Shown here: in pieces, positions 17,758-27,161 of the stretch
How positions within the stretch are numbered: the first letter of the stretch is position 1
Layout: every line of letters begins with the position of its first letter
From: Bacteroidota bacterium
GTDB taxonomy: Bacteria; Bacteroidota; Bacteroidia; Sphingobacteriales; Sphingobacteriaceae
Assembly (NCBI GenBank): GCA_013289045.1
Contig: JABDAU010000006.1
Location: forward strand, 1 to 64,000
DNA length: 64,000 nt
Reading direction: 5' to 3'
Program-made: the position numbers and the translations under genes
The notes under the pieces: generated by a model
The model's database searches: none
What the model was told of the DNA's origin: nothing
Seen by the model: the letters and a program-made list of their open reading frames with translations, nothing else

Positions 17758-19266
17758 ATGAAAGCAAAACACATTTCAATATATATCATTGCTGCATTGT
17801 TCTGTTCAGTAACAGGATGTAAAAAGATATTGAACCAGCCGATCCTGGGTCAATATTCCACAGCTAATTTCTTTACCAATGACGCCAATGCCAAATTAGC
17901 CGTAAATGCCGCCTATGGATCACTCACCTTTACCGATGCTTCTTCCAATGCCATCTGGGTATTAGGCGATGTTGCATCCGACGATGCAATAAAAGGCGGC
18001 AATGCAGGCGATCAGGCCGATTTTCAATCGGTAGGCGATTTTAATATCAACCCGTCAAACTCCGCAGTAGAAGCGGTGTGGAAAAGGTATTACGAAGGCG
18101 TATTTACCTGTAACGTTGTTACGGATGGTTTGGCAAATAACTCGGCAGTATCTGCTACAGTTAAAACACAATCGTTAGGCCAGGCCGAATTTTTGCGCGC
18201 TTACTACTATTTTAACCTAACGGTAGCCTATGGCGCCATCCCTTTGCATATTAAGGTGGAAACACCTGCACAGGCACAAAAACCCGTATCAACCCAGGCG
18301 CAGATCTTCGCACAGATCGAGGCGGATTGCACCGCAGCAGCAGCGGCACTGCCAACTACATGGTCGGGCCCGGACCTTGGCCGCGTAACCAAAGGCGCGG
18401 CGCTGGCCTTATTGGCTAAAACTTACCTTTTTGAAGGCAAATGGGCACTGGCTGCGTCAACTGCACAGTCTGTAGAAGCCTTAAACCTTTATAGTTTATT
18501 GCCGGTTTATGCTGATAATTTCAGACAGGCCACTAAGAACAACGCCGAGTGTATATTTTCCATTCAGCATCAAACAGGCTTGGTGCCTTTCCAGGGCAAT
18601 AACTTAAACGTATGGTTCGCGCCGCGTTCTATCGGCGGATACGGATTTTTCTATCCAACACAAAGCCTGGTAGATAACTATGAGAAATCACCCGCTGGTG
18701 TGGATGATCCGCGTTTGGATTATTCCATTGCAAGGGCAGGCCACCCATATTTTGATGTAGCCTTTGATCCGAGTTGGACAACAACCGGGTATTTATCTAA
18801 AAAGCATTGCCAGCCGTTGTCAGAAATATCAACAGCCGTTAAGGGCGATGGCAATTTAAACTACCAGGCCATACGTTTTGCAGATGTGCTGCTAATAGAA
18901 GCAGAAGCATTGAACGAATCAGGAAACGGCGCCGGCGCTTTAATACCGCTTAATAAAGTGCGCAAGCGTGCAAGGGAAAGCTATTTGAATGATAGCACGC
19001 TGCCCGGTTATGGTACAGTGCCTGCCGGTTTGTTACCTGATATTACAACAACCGACCAGGCAACACTTCGCACTGATATCCGCAGAGAACGACGCTCAGA
19101 ACTGGCGCTGGAATTCCATCGCTTTTTTGATATCATCAGGTATGGCGCAACTTATGCCAACGGGGTATTATCATACAAGCCGTTATTTAACTATAACACC
19201 GATAAGTTTTTCCCCATACCGGAAAGCGAAAGACAGTCTAACCCGAATTTAGGTTTACCACAGTAA
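17758..19266 (+). CDS. SusD/RagB-family nutrient-binding lipoprotein
   Basis: This 502-residue lipoprotein partners the STN-type SusC upstream. The lipobox Cys is in SVTGC near residue 21. The family helices are visible (LGQAEFLRAYYYFNLTVAYG, YQAIRFADVLLIEAEALNES), as is the C-terminal RRERRSELALEFHRFFDIIR block and the closing FPIPESERQSNPNLGL. It sits on the cell surface and binds glycan before import. The next gene follows after 17 bases in the same operon. Confidence 0.94.
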   Translation: MKAKHISIYIIAALFCSVTGCKKILNQPILGQYSTANFFTNDANAKLAVNAAYGSLTFTDASSNAIWVLGDVASDDAIKGGNAGDQADFQSVGDFNINPSNSAVEAVWKRYYEGVFTCNVVTDGLANNSAVSATVKTQSLGQAEFLRAYYYFNLTVAYGAIPLHIKVETPAQAQKPVSTQAQIFAQIEADCTAAAAALPTTWSGPDLGRVTKGAALALLAKTYLFEGKWALAASTAQSVEALNLYSLLPVYADNFRQATKNNAECIFSIQHQTGLVPFQGNNLNVWFAPRSIGGYGFFYPTQSLVDNYEKSPAGVDDPRLDYSIARAGHPYFDVAFDPSWTTTGYLSKKHCQPLSEISTAVKGDGNLNYQAIRFADVLLIEAEALNESGNGAGALIPLNKVRKRARESYLNDSTLPGYGTVPAGLLPDITTTDQATLRTDIRRERRSELALEFHRFFDIIRYGATYANGVLSYKPLFNYNTDKFFPIPESERQSNPNLGLPQ

Positions 19267-19283
19267 TTTTTAGCAGTATAAAA

Positions 19284-20339
19284 ATGAAACGAACCATAAA
19301 ATTTGTAACAGTCGCCATGGTAATGATGGCTGTTATCACCATATTCCAATCCTGCAAAAAAAGCGATAATACACGGAATACTAATTCTGATAAAACAGCT
19401 TTGAAATTGCAGATAGATACAGCCAACACGCTTTACACTGCCGCTATTGAAGGCAAACAGGCCGGCGATTACACCATAGGATCAAAAACAATTTTGAAAT
19501 CATCTATTGATCTGGCAAATGGTGTTAGTAGCGGCAGCTTTACACAGCAGGAAGTCAATAACGCGCTGGCCAATTTAAAACGCGCAGAAGTAGCATTCAA
19601 AGCAGACCTGATACAGGAAATATCACCGCAAAACCTGGTAGCTTACTGGAAATTTAGCGGCGACGCTACCGACGCCACCGGCAACGGCCACAACGGAACA
19701 CTGAAGACAAACTATGTAGGCTCATCGGCGGCTACCGCTACGGATGGAGGCACATTGCCTGTATTGACTGCAGATCGCTATGGTGCGGCCAATAGCGCCT
19801 ATTTATTTAATAACGGGGCGTATATTGAAGTGCCTTACAGCCAGGACCTGTACCCAAGCAGCTTTTCTATAAGTGTGTGGGTAAAACCGTTGCTGGCAAG
19901 TAATGGGAATTACATCTTTTCTGTCGACCATTATTTTGGTTATAAATTCCAGTTGCAGGGGAATAACTTTCCGTTCCTTACGGTATCTGAAGATACCGGC
20001 ATACATGATGAGGATGATAATCCCGGTAGTGTGCAGTCGGGTGTATGGTCGCAAATTATAGCTACGTATGATAACACGGGGATAAACTTTTATATCAACG
20101 GAAAGCTAACCAAATCGATAGCATTGGCGGGCAACCTTATACCGGTAAAAACTTTGGTGAACATTTGTATTGGTAACGAGCTGCCAAAATCAGCCTATAA
20201 TTTTACAGATACATCAAACCCCAATTATTTTTATGGGGCAAGTTATTTCCAGGGTTCATTGGACGATCTGCGCATTTATAACAAGGTGCTTAGTACAGCA
20301 GAGGTTAACTCACTTTATGTAATGGAAAGCCCTAATTGA
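19284..20339 (+). CDS. LamG/concanavalin-like lipoprotein with FIVAR-like helices
   Basis: This 351-residue exported lipoprotein has its lipobox Cys in TIFQSC near residue 24. Residues about 35-115 form a helical module resembling FIVAR or surface-glycan-binding spacers. A LamG/laminin-G-like jelly roll follows (about 120-350: LVAYWKFSGDATDATGNGH, FSISVWVKP, GSLDDLRIYNKVLSTAEV). LamG domains bind or sometimes cleave carbohydrate. No catalytic residues could be assigned, so a surface glycan-binding role in the SusC/SusD system is the more likely reading. It lies between SusD and the GH130 enzyme on one strand with short gaps. Confidence 0.82.
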   Translation: MKRTIKFVTVAMVMMAVITIFQSCKKSDNTRNTNSDKTALKLQIDTANTLYTAAIEGKQAGDYTIGSKTILKSSIDLANGVSSGSFTQQEVNNALANLKRAEVAFKADLIQEISPQNLVAYWKFSGDATDATGNGHNGTLKTNYVGSSAATATDGGTLPVLTADRYGAANSAYLFNNGAYIEVPYSQDLYPSSFSISVWVKPLLASNGNYIFSVDHYFGYKFQLQGNNFPFLTVSEDTGIHDEDDNPGSVQSGVWSQIIATYDNTGINFYINGKLTKSIALAGNLIPVKTLVNICIGNELPKSAYNFTDTSNPNYFYGASYFQGSLDDLRIYNKVLSTAEVNSLYVMESPN

Positions 20340-20388
20340 TTAAGGGACATTCATAAGTAAAATAGTTTACCCATAATTTCCAATAACC

Positions 20389-21546
20389 ATGAAAAGAATT
20401 TTTATGGCAGGAAGCTTCATCGGCTTCCTGCTCTATACCCACATTTGCTTTGCCCAAAATAAGCAGAACAAACTTCCGGCCTGGGCCTTTGGCGGCTTTA
20501 CCCGTATTAAGAATGTAAACCCGATCATATCGCCTGATACTGCGGCACGTTTTACCGACCCGGTAAGCAAAAAGCCGGTAGCCTGGGAGGCAAATGATAC
20601 GTTTAACCCTGCCGCTGCTATTAAGAACGGTAAAGTGGTAGTAATGTACCGCGCTGAAGATCTTTATGGCGTAGGCATCGGCTTCCGCACATCACGTGTT
20701 GGCTATGCCGAAAGCGCGGATGGTGTGCATTTTACCCGCAGACCCGAACCGGTACTTTACCCGGCCGACGACATCGCCAAAAAGTACGAATGGCCCGGCG
20801 GTTGCGAAGACCCGCGTGTAGCTGTAACCGCTGCGGGTACCTACGTGGTATTTTATACCGAATGGAACCGCGATGTGCCGCGACTGGGTGTTGCCACAAG
20901 CCGCGACCTTACCCATTGGAAAAAATACGGGCCGATGTTCAGGGCGGCTTATAGTGGCAAGTTCTTAAATATCGCCACAAAATCCGCATCCATATTAACC
21001 AAAGTGGTTAGCGGCAAGCAGGTTATCATTAAAATAAACGGCAAATACTGGCTCTATTGGGGCGAGCACCACGTTTACGGCGCTACCTCCACCGACCTGG
21101 TAAACTGGGCGCCGGTTGTGGATAAAGACGGCGAGCTGAAAGAGATCATTTCGCCACGAGATGGTTATTTCGATAGCGACCTTACCGAATGCGGCCCGCC
21201 GGCTGTGATGACGAGCAAAGGGATCATACTGTTCTATAACGGTAAAAATAAGCCCGCTAAAGGACGTGATCCAAGATTCACTGCTAATTCCTATTGCGCC
21301 GGACAGGCACTTTTTGATAAGCATGATCCAACCAGGCCCATCACCAGGCTCGATCTGCCTTTCTTGCGGCCAATGGAACCATTTGAAAAAAGCGGACAAT
21401 ACGTTAACGGAACGGTATTTATAGAGGGGCTCGTCTACTTTAAAAAGAAGTGGTTCCTGTATTACGGCTGCGCCGACTCGCGTGTGGCCGTTGCTGTGTA
21501 CGACCCATTGCATCCTGCACCACCGGATCAGCTTGCAACAAATTAA
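20389..21546 (+). CDS. secreted GH130-family mannoside phosphorylase or mannosidase
   Basis: This 385-residue five-bladed beta-propeller enzyme has a signal peptide ending ICFAQ. GH130 hallmarks are the early NPAAAIKNGKVVVMYRAED, the GGCEDPRV motif, and the closing YYGCADSRVAVAVYDP. Family members either phosphorolyse or hydrolyse beta-linked mannosides. Export to the periplasm argues for a hydrolase or a phosphorylase acting there, but the sequence alone does not decide this. Its place in the SusC/SusD operon and before a ROK kinase supports import and breakdown of mannose-containing oligosaccharides. Confidence 0.88.
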   Translation: MKRIFMAGSFIGFLLYTHICFAQNKQNKLPAWAFGGFTRIKNVNPIISPDTAARFTDPVSKKPVAWEANDTFNPAAAIKNGKVVVMYRAEDLYGVGIGFRTSRVGYAESADGVHFTRRPEPVLYPADDIAKKYEWPGGCEDPRVAVTAAGTYVVFYTEWNRDVPRLGVATSRDLTHWKKYGPMFRAAYSGKFLNIATKSASILTKVVSGKQVIIKINGKYWLYWGEHHVYGATSTDLVNWAPVVDKDGELKEIISPRDGYFDSDLTECGPPAVMTSKGIILFYNGKNKPAKGRDPRFTANSYCAGQALFDKHDPTRPITRLDLPFLRPMEPFEKSGQYVNGTVFIEGLVYFKKKWFLYYGCADSRVAVAVYDPLHPAPPDQLATN

Positions 21547-21572
21547 TTTTTCATTTTTTACTCAAACTATTC

Positions 21573-22445
21573 ATGACTAACATACCTCATTCGCCATACG
21601 TACTTACTGCCGACGTTGGAGGCTCGCATATTACCACAGCTATCTGTAATATAGAAGAGAACATTATCCTTGATGAAACCATAGCGCGCGTTGATGTAAG
21701 CAGTCGGGACACCGCCGATCATATATTCAATGCCTGGGAAACTTCTTTCAAACGATCATTGGAAAGCGGCAACCATTCTATCTCTGGCCTCGGCATCGCT
21801 ATGCCAGGCCCTTTTGATTATGAGAACGGTATTTCTTACATCACCGGGTTGAATAAATTCGATGCCATATACAAAATGGATATCAGGCACAAATTGGCCG
21901 AAATGTTAGCGATCGATCCATCGATCATACAATTCCGTAACGATGCCGAGGCCGCCATAGCAGGAGAGGTGTGGGCGGATTTTGGAAAGGAGTACAATAA
22001 CATTATCGGCGTTACGCTGGGCACGGGTTTTGGCTCGGCACATTATCTTAACGGGCTTACTAAAGATGTAAACTGGGGCAGCGAACCTTTTGGGAGCTCA
22101 ATTGCGGATGATTATATGTCAACCCGCTGGTTCCTGAAGCGCTATAACGAACTGACAGGAAATAGAGTGAACGAGGTAAAAGACCTTTACCTGATGGCGC
22201 CTTATGATGCGGTAGTGACGGGAATCTTTCATGAATTTGGAGAAAATCTCGGCTATTTTCTATCAAAAAAGATAGATGAGCTGAATCCTGAACTGTTGAT
22301 CCTTTGCGGCAATATTACACGTTCGTCTGATCTCTTCCTGCCCGTTTTACGGGAGCGCATTATGCCATTGCCCATTAAATTGGCAAGGCTTGGCGAAAAT
22401 GCTGCTTTATTTGGCGTTGCCAGCTTGTTTGAGCCGGTTCAATAG
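21573..22445 (+). CDS. ROK-family sugar kinase
   Basis: This cytoplasmic kinase of 290 residues phosphorylates a hexose using ATP. Visible are the N-terminal phosphate-binding DVGGSHITTAI, the GLGIAMPGPFDY segment, the catalytic region NDAEAAIAGEVWADFG, and GVTLGTGFGSAHYLNG. The usual ROK zinc-binding CxCGxxGC cluster is absent, as in some ROK branches. The ATG at MTNIPHSP was preferred over an upstream in-frame start that would lie inside the GH130 gene. The likely substrate is glucose or mannose released by the GH130 enzyme, by inference from context. Confidence 0.9.
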   Translation: MTNIPHSPYVLTADVGGSHITTAICNIEENIILDETIARVDVSSRDTADHIFNAWETSFKRSLESGNHSISGLGIAMPGPFDYENGISYITGLNKFDAIYKMDIRHKLAEMLAIDPSIIQFRNDAEAAIAGEVWADFGKEYNNIIGVTLGTGFGSAHYLNGLTKDVNWGSEPFGSSIADDYMSTRWFLKRYNELTGNRVNEVKDLYLMAPYDAVVTGIFHEFGENLGYFLSKKIDELNPELLILCGNITRSSDLFLPVLRERIMPLPIKLARLGENAALFGVASLFEPVQ

Positions 22446-22520
22446 TTTTATCTTCAAATCGTTTTAGCTGAAAAGTCATCCGGATGTAAAAGGATTGATA
22501 CATGTTTGGAAGATAATATA

Positions 22521-22545
22521 ACTTAGTGTTACCTTTACACTAAGT
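22521..22545. repeat. perfect 9-bp inverted repeat after the ROK kinase
   Basis: ACTTAGTGT and ACACTAAGT flank the seven bases TACCTTT, followed by an A/T-rich stretch. It may be a weak bidirectional terminator for the operon or an operator. Confidence 0.45.
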
Positions 22546-22591
22546 ATTTAAAATAGTCTTCTCATAATTTAGGTTTATAATTGGTTAGTAC

Positions 22592-22614
22592 AGGCCCCTG
22601 CCCATCAGGGGCCT
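22592..22614 (+). terminator. GC-rich hairpin before the lipocalin gene
   Basis: AGGCCCCTG and CAGGGGCCT form a perfect 9-bp stem around CCCAT, followed by the T-poor TACTTATTGG. It is most likely a terminator of read-through from the kinase operon, or a leader hairpin, 35 bases before the lipocalin start. Confidence 0.55.
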
Positions 22615-22648
22615 TACTTATTGGCAGGCGATTTGCATAAACAAATAC

Positions 22649-23251
22649 ATGACAGCTAAGATCAACAAGGAAACCGTAAAACATGCCGCGCCATATGCAA
22701 TAGCCGCCGCAGCTGTTGCTTCTGCAGGACTATGGCTTTGGCAAAAAACACGCACCGGCCTGCCCAAGGGCGTGATCCCCATTACTGATTTTGATGCCGG
22801 TCGCTATTTAGGCCAGTGGTACGAGATCGCCCGTTTCGATTATCGTTTTGAAAAAGGCCTTAAAAATGTTACCGCACATTATTTAAAAAGCAGCGATGGC
22901 ACCATCAAAGTAATAAATAGGGGGCAGGATGGCTACAGCGGGGAATGGGAAGAAAGCACAGGCAAAGCTAAATTTGTTTCGGATGAGCATACCGGGCGGC
23001 TCAAAGTATCCTTTTTCGGCCCTTTCTATGCCGCATACACCATAATGGCGATTGACGATAATTACCAATACGCATTGATAGCAGGAAATGATCTTGAATA
23101 CCTATGGCTATTATCACGCGAGCCAAGCATGCCTGAAGATATCAAAGCCGATTATCTGAAAAGAGCAGCAGCGGTCGGTTATGATATCAATCGCTTGCTG
23201 TGGACAAAACAAAACCAGGCAGATGACCTGTCTATTCCAACGGTATCTTAA
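22649..23251 (+). CDS. lipocalin family protein (Blc-like)
   Basis: This 200-residue protein has an N-terminal hydrophobic helix (about 12-28) that would anchor it in the membrane or act as an uncleaved signal. A bacterial lipocalin domain follows (about 43-185). The family signature is clear: GRYLGQWYEIARFDYRFEKG, KAKFVSDEHTGRLKVSFFGP and YALIAGNDLEYLWLLSREP. Blc-type lipocalins bind fatty acids or lysophospholipids at the envelope. There is no lipobox, unlike E. coli Blc. Its stop codon overlaps that of the convergent helicase by four bases. Confidence 0.9.
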   Translation: MTAKINKETVKHAAPYAIAAAAVASAGLWLWQKTRTGLPKGVIPITDFDAGRYLGQWYEIARFDYRFEKGLKNVTAHYLKSSDGTIKVINRGQDGYSGEWEESTGKAKFVSDEHTGRLKVSFFGPFYAAYTIMAIDDNYQYALIAGNDLEYLWLLSREPSMPEDIKADYLKRAAAVGYDINRLLWTKQNQADDLSIPTVS

Positions 23252-25236
23252 AACAAGCTTACCTGGTCGGCGGCGCCGCTTTCTCCCTGTTGATAGGCAC
23301 GAATAAGCGTTAGCATTGCCGGGCCGTAGCGTATGGTCTTTTCAGGACCTATGCCTTTGATGCCGCTTAATGATTTAAGCGTTTCAGGTAATTTTGCTGC
23401 GATGGCGGCAAGGGTTTGCTCGCTAAACAACATGCTGGCCAGCACATTTTCCTGCTTTGCAGTTTGGTCGCGCCAGCTTACCAATGATTCGAATAGTGCT
23501 TCGTTTGGTTTTGCATTAAGCGCTTTAAGGTAGATGCTGCCGCTTTGTTTTTTGTTGCGCTGTAAATCGAGGTAAGACTCTGTTGTAAATAACCTGGTAC
23601 TGAACGCTTCTAATAGCTGCAGCCGGTTCATGATCCAGTTAAGCAATTCATCAGCTTTGCCGGCCAGTTCCTTTGAGCTTCCTACAAACATGGTTAATTG
23701 CTTGTGTAAGCTGATGCTCATCGCTTCCAGTTTTTCGCGAAAATAGGCAGACGCTTTTTGGATACGATCATCGGAATAACTACTTAACTGTTTTTCCATC
23801 TTGCCGGCAACGTCAAGAATCTCGGTCTGCAGATCCGGCACCAAAGTTTCGAATTTAACGCTGCGTTGTTCCAGTCCGCTAAAATTGAAAAGTTCCGAAA
23901 GTAGGTATAAACGGTACAGATCCTGGTGGGCCAGTAAAGTATTCTCGTCAGGTTTGCGTTTATCAGCCTCAACATTAAAACGGTTAACAGCCGGATCGCC
24001 CATGATATTCTGCGCGCTTACCGGGCTGCGCAACACCAGCCCTTCCAGTGAACGGCAGCGGCTAAGCGCCACATAAGCCTGTCCATGCGCAAATGAAGCA
24101 GCCACATCAATAACGGCTTTGTCGAATGTCAACCCCTGGCTCTTATGGATGGTGATGGCCCAGGCAGTTTTAAGCGGAATCTGTGCAAAACTGCCGGCAT
24201 TGGTTTCATCGATCTGTTCGCCCTCGGCCTGGTATTTCACGTTCGACCATTCCAGCGCCTGCACTGCAATTTCCTGCCCGTCTGGCGTTGCCACATGCAC
24301 GGTATCCGCTTCCAGCAATGTCACCGTACCGATCTTTCCATTATAATATCGTTTCTCCGGCGAGCTGTCATTTTTAACAAACATTACCTGCGCACCTACC
24401 TTTAATTTCAAACTGGCATCAGTAGGATAGGCGTCTCCAGGAAATTCACCACGGATTGTAGCGGTGTATTCCACCTCCGGCGAGGTTAATGCATCCAGCC
24501 ATTCCTGGTTAATGGCCTGCGCGTTACGGTTATGCGTGGTTAGTGTAATATACGGATCATCGGCAGACGGCTTGAAATTGGCAATGTATCGCGCATTTAA
24601 CCGTTCAAGGCTTTCGGTGCTGAGATGCTGTTCCCGCATTTCATTCAAAATGCGCACAAAACTTTCGTCGCTTTGGCGATAAACTTTGTCCAGTTCGATG
24701 CGCACATACGGTGCGCGCTGCAGCACCAGGCTGCTGAAAAAATAAGGTGTTGCATAATAAGGCCGGAGCAGCGCCCATTCCTCATCACGTATGATCGGCG
24801 ATAGCTGCGCCAGGTCACCGATAAGCAACAACTGTACACCGCCGAAAGGATGCCGGCTACTGCGGACATTGCGAAGGATGACATCGATCTGGTCGAGCAC
24901 ATCCGGCCGCACCATGCTAATCTCATCAATAATAAGCAGTTCCAAACTTTGCAGCAATGCGCGCTTTTCAGGATTGTAATGCATATCCGGACTTTCAACT
25001 GAGTTGGGCAACATCGGCCCAAAAGGCAGCTGAAACAGCGAATGGATAGTCATACCACCTGCATTGATCGCCGCCACGCCGGTAGGCGCAATGATCGCCA
25101 GCTTCTTTTGAGATGTTTGCCTTACCTCCCGCAGAAATGTGGTTTTGCCCGTACCTGCCTTGCCCGTTAAAAAAACGAGCGTATTGGTGGTATCAACATA
25201 AGCCTGTGCCAGTTTAAGTAGGGGATTGTCCGTCAT
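23248..25236 (-). CDS. Pif1/RecD-like AAA helicase with C-terminal HRDC domain
   Basis: This 662-residue superfamily 1B DNA helicase has Walker A GKAGTGKTTFL (about 20-30), motif Ia IAPTGVAAINAGG, the Walker B stretch LLIIDEISMVRPD, motif III GDLAQLSP, and motifs V/VI AWAITIHKSQGLTFD and AYVALSRCRSLEGL. After a helical linker, a HRDC-like nucleic-acid-binding domain (about 575-650) ends the protein, with LSGIKGIGPEKTIRYGP. The family resolves G-quadruplexes and other DNA structures in repair and replication, and this architecture is common in Bacteroidetes. It appears monocistronic; the gene-free 193 bases on its start side show nothing clear. Confidence 0.9.
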   Translation of the reverse strand: MTDNPLLKLAQAYVDTTNTLVFLTGKAGTGKTTFLREVRQTSQKKLAIIAPTGVAAINAGGMTIHSLFQLPFGPMLPNSVESPDMHYNPEKRALLQSLELLIIDEISMVRPDVLDQIDVILRNVRSSRHPFGGVQLLLIGDLAQLSPIIRDEEWALLRPYYATPYFFSSLVLQRAPYVRIELDKVYRQSDESFVRILNEMREQHLSTESLERLNARYIANFKPSADDPYITLTTHNRNAQAINQEWLDALTSPEVEYTATIRGEFPGDAYPTDASLKLKVGAQVMFVKNDSSPEKRYYNGKIGTVTLLEADTVHVATPDGQEIAVQALEWSNVKYQAEGEQIDETNAGSFAQIPLKTAWAITIHKSQGLTFDKAVIDVAASFAHGQAYVALSRCRSLEGLVLRSPVSAQNIMGDPAVNRFNVEADKRKPDENTLLAHQDLYRLYLLSELFNFSGLEQRSVKFETLVPDLQTEILDVAGKMEKQLSSYSDDRIQKASAYFREKLEAMSISLHKQLTMFVGSSKELAGKADELLNWIMNRLQLLEAFSTRLFTTESYLDLQRNKKQSGSIYLKALNAKPNEALFESLVSWRDQTAKQENVLASMLFSEQTLAAIAAKLPETLKSLSGIKGIGPEKTIRYGPAMLTLIRAYQQGESGAADQVSLF

Positions 25237-25429
25237 AGTTGCCGCTAAGTTAACGCAATTCAGGCTAAATATATTAGTAATTTTCTTGCGGTTAAGGTTT
25301 GACCGGTGAAAAATATATAACTCATACTCGCCGGGCTTTAGGGGTTAATGCTATTTATACGCGATCTATAATGCGACAGGTAAATATAAATAGGTAAGAG
25401 ATTTGCCTGTCACACCCGGATAAACTGAT

Positions 25430-26014
25430 CTACACGTTTTTAATCAGGTGCTCATAATCAGCAAGGGTATCAATATCTATGCTTCCTTTGTCGAAAGGGA
25501 CAGTAGCAATATCATCCGGGTGATCATTGAGGATCTTTTTAGCGCCTTCCTGGCCCTCCAATAAAAGTAGTTCGTTAAAAAAAGACCGGCTAAACAGTGC
25601 CGGTACGCCCCAAATATTATTATAGGTGCTGGCAACAATCTTCTTCCCGGTTTCCTGCTGCTTGTATAACAGGTTATCAATTACAGCACGGGTCACAAAC
25701 GGCTGATCGCAAAGAATGATGACTACACTATCAATCTCTTTATTTTGTTGTATGGTATTGATAGCCGATCTTATAGATGAGGCCATGCCTTCGGCCCAAC
25801 TAGGATTGTAAATAATATTGACAGTATATCCCTGTATGCCCTTTTCGATAGTTTCAGCATTCGCGCCTAAAACCACATTTACCGGTCTGCATTTCGATTT
25901 TAACCCGGCTTCGATAGCGAGTTCAAGTAAGGTTTTTCCTTTGTACAGAAGTGTTTGTTTGGGGAACCCCAACCGGCTTGATCCGCCTGCCGCAAGTATA
26001 ATAAGCCCGGTCAT
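25430..26014 (-). CDS. MocA-like molybdenum cofactor nucleotidyltransferase
   Basis: This 194-residue cytoplasmic enzyme of the MobA/MocA NTP-transferase fold has the nucleotide-binding signature LAAGGSSRLGFPKQ at residues 6-19, the metal-binding IILCDQPFVT near residue 100, and the following VPALF segment. It probably attaches CMP to molybdopterin for the hydroxylase encoded in the same operon. It is last in the operon and overlaps the end of XdhC by one base, indicating translational coupling. A related sugar nucleotidyltransferase role cannot be excluded from sequence, but the context favours cofactor work. Confidence 0.85.
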   Translation of the reverse strand: MTGLIILAAGGSSRLGFPKQTLLYKGKTLLELAIEAGLKSKCRPVNVVLGANAETIEKGIQGYTVNIIYNPSWAEGMASSIRSAINTIQQNKEIDSVVIILCDQPFVTRAVIDNLLYKQQETGKKIVASTYNNIWGVPALFSRSFFNELLLLEGQEGAKKILNDHPDDIATVPFDKGSIDIDTLADYEHLIKNV

Positions 26015-27123
26015 TATGCGCTGTGAATTACGGTGGTTTTATATTTTAAGGGATGCCCGTTTCTTTCAGAAAATACCGCTTTAATTTCGGCAACAATTGA
26101 CAGCGCGATCTCTTCAGAGGTTTCCGAGCCAATATCTAAACCAACCGGACCGTGGATGGTCTCCCGGTTCCTTTCAGTAATTGTAGTGCCGCTTTCTTCC
26201 AGTTCCCCCAGCATGCGTTCCAATTTTTTCTTAGGCCCTAAAATCCCAATATAAGACGGATGTAAAGGCAAAAGCGCTTTCAAAAAGGCAACTTCGTAAT
26301 TATAGTTATGCGTCATTAATACAAAAGCAGTCCATTCATTAAGTTCGATACTTTCTAAGGCAGATTCCGGCTTAGCGATCACCAATTTGTTAGGTGAAGG
26401 AAAACGCTCATTGGTAAGATAGTTCGACCGTCCGTCGACAACTGTTATATTCCAGCCCAATACGGCAGCGATTTTAGTTAAAGGTATTGCATCGTTCCCT
26501 GCGCCGAGAACTATTAGGGAGATCATTGGGTTTACGCATTCAACAAATGCGGTATAAGCCTCGTAAGCAGTAACAGATGAATGCCGATTGTCCAACGCAT
26601 TTTTAGCATCCTCAAGCAACTCATGCTTATAGATCAATTGTTCCAAACCATTCGATAGTGTTTTTCCGTTTGCCAGGCATAAACACGACCCCGGCTGCGG
26701 CGCCTTTCGGTCCGTCACATTAAATACGGTTACCAAAACACTATATCCTCGTGACGATATCACGGCACTTAGTAATGTTATCGGGTTAGTTTTAGTGTCA
26801 TTTATAGGCTCGATCAAAATGTGGATAATTCCATTGCAGCCCAGGCCAACACCCAGTTTGGCATCTTCGTCGTCCATTGTATCGTAGGTAACCAATAGCG
26901 GTTCCTGCTGTAAAATAACCATCCTGGCTTTTCGTAAAGCATCGCCCTCCAGGCAGCCTCCGCTGATCGCACCGGTTAATTGGCCGTCCTCAGTGATCAG
27001 CATTCGGGCGCCGGCCTTGCGGTAGGCTGAGCCTTCCACCAGCACCACCGTGGCTAATGCCGTCTTTTTACATGATTTGACAGCTTTATTATAAGCTGTT
27101 ACGATGTCGATGATCTCCTTCAT
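26014..27123 (-). CDS. XdhC/CoxI family molybdenum-enzyme maturation protein
   Basis: This 369-residue cytoplasmic chaperone inserts sulfurated molybdenum cofactor into xanthine-dehydrogenase-type enzymes. The N-terminal XdhC-CoxI domain shows GSAYRKAGARMLI and the conserved GAISGGCLEGD. The C-terminal Rossmann-like XdhC_C domain has LIVLGAGNDAIPL, VVDGR, YIGILGPKKK and GLDIGSETSEEIALSIVAEI. It follows the molybdopterin subunit by 38 bases and is coupled to the MocA-like gene, a standard arrangement for maturation factors. Confidence 0.92.
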   Translation of the reverse strand: MKEIIDIVTAYNKAVKSCKKTALATVVLVEGSAYRKAGARMLITEDGQLTGAISGGCLEGDALRKARMVILQQEPLLVTYDTMDDEDAKLGVGLGCNGIIHILIEPINDTKTNPITLLSAVISSRGYSVLVTVFNVTDRKAPQPGSCLCLANGKTLSNGLEQLIYKHELLEDAKNALDNRHSSVTAYEAYTAFVECVNPMISLIVLGAGNDAIPLTKIAAVLGWNITVVDGRSNYLTNERFPSPNKLVIAKPESALESIELNEWTAFVLMTHNYNYEVAFLKALLPLHPSYIGILGPKKKLERMLGELEESGTTITERNRETIHGPVGLDIGSETSEEIALSIVAEIKAVFSERNGHPLKYKTTVIHSA

Positions 27124-27161
27124 ACTTAACTAACAAACCACAATTCGGCCGCTTGATTTAC

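Noticed and set aside
10760-19266. The two SusC/SusD pairs as a recent duplication
   Set aside because: They differ in domain make-up (only the second has STN) and in sequence and length throughout, so they are distant paralogues.
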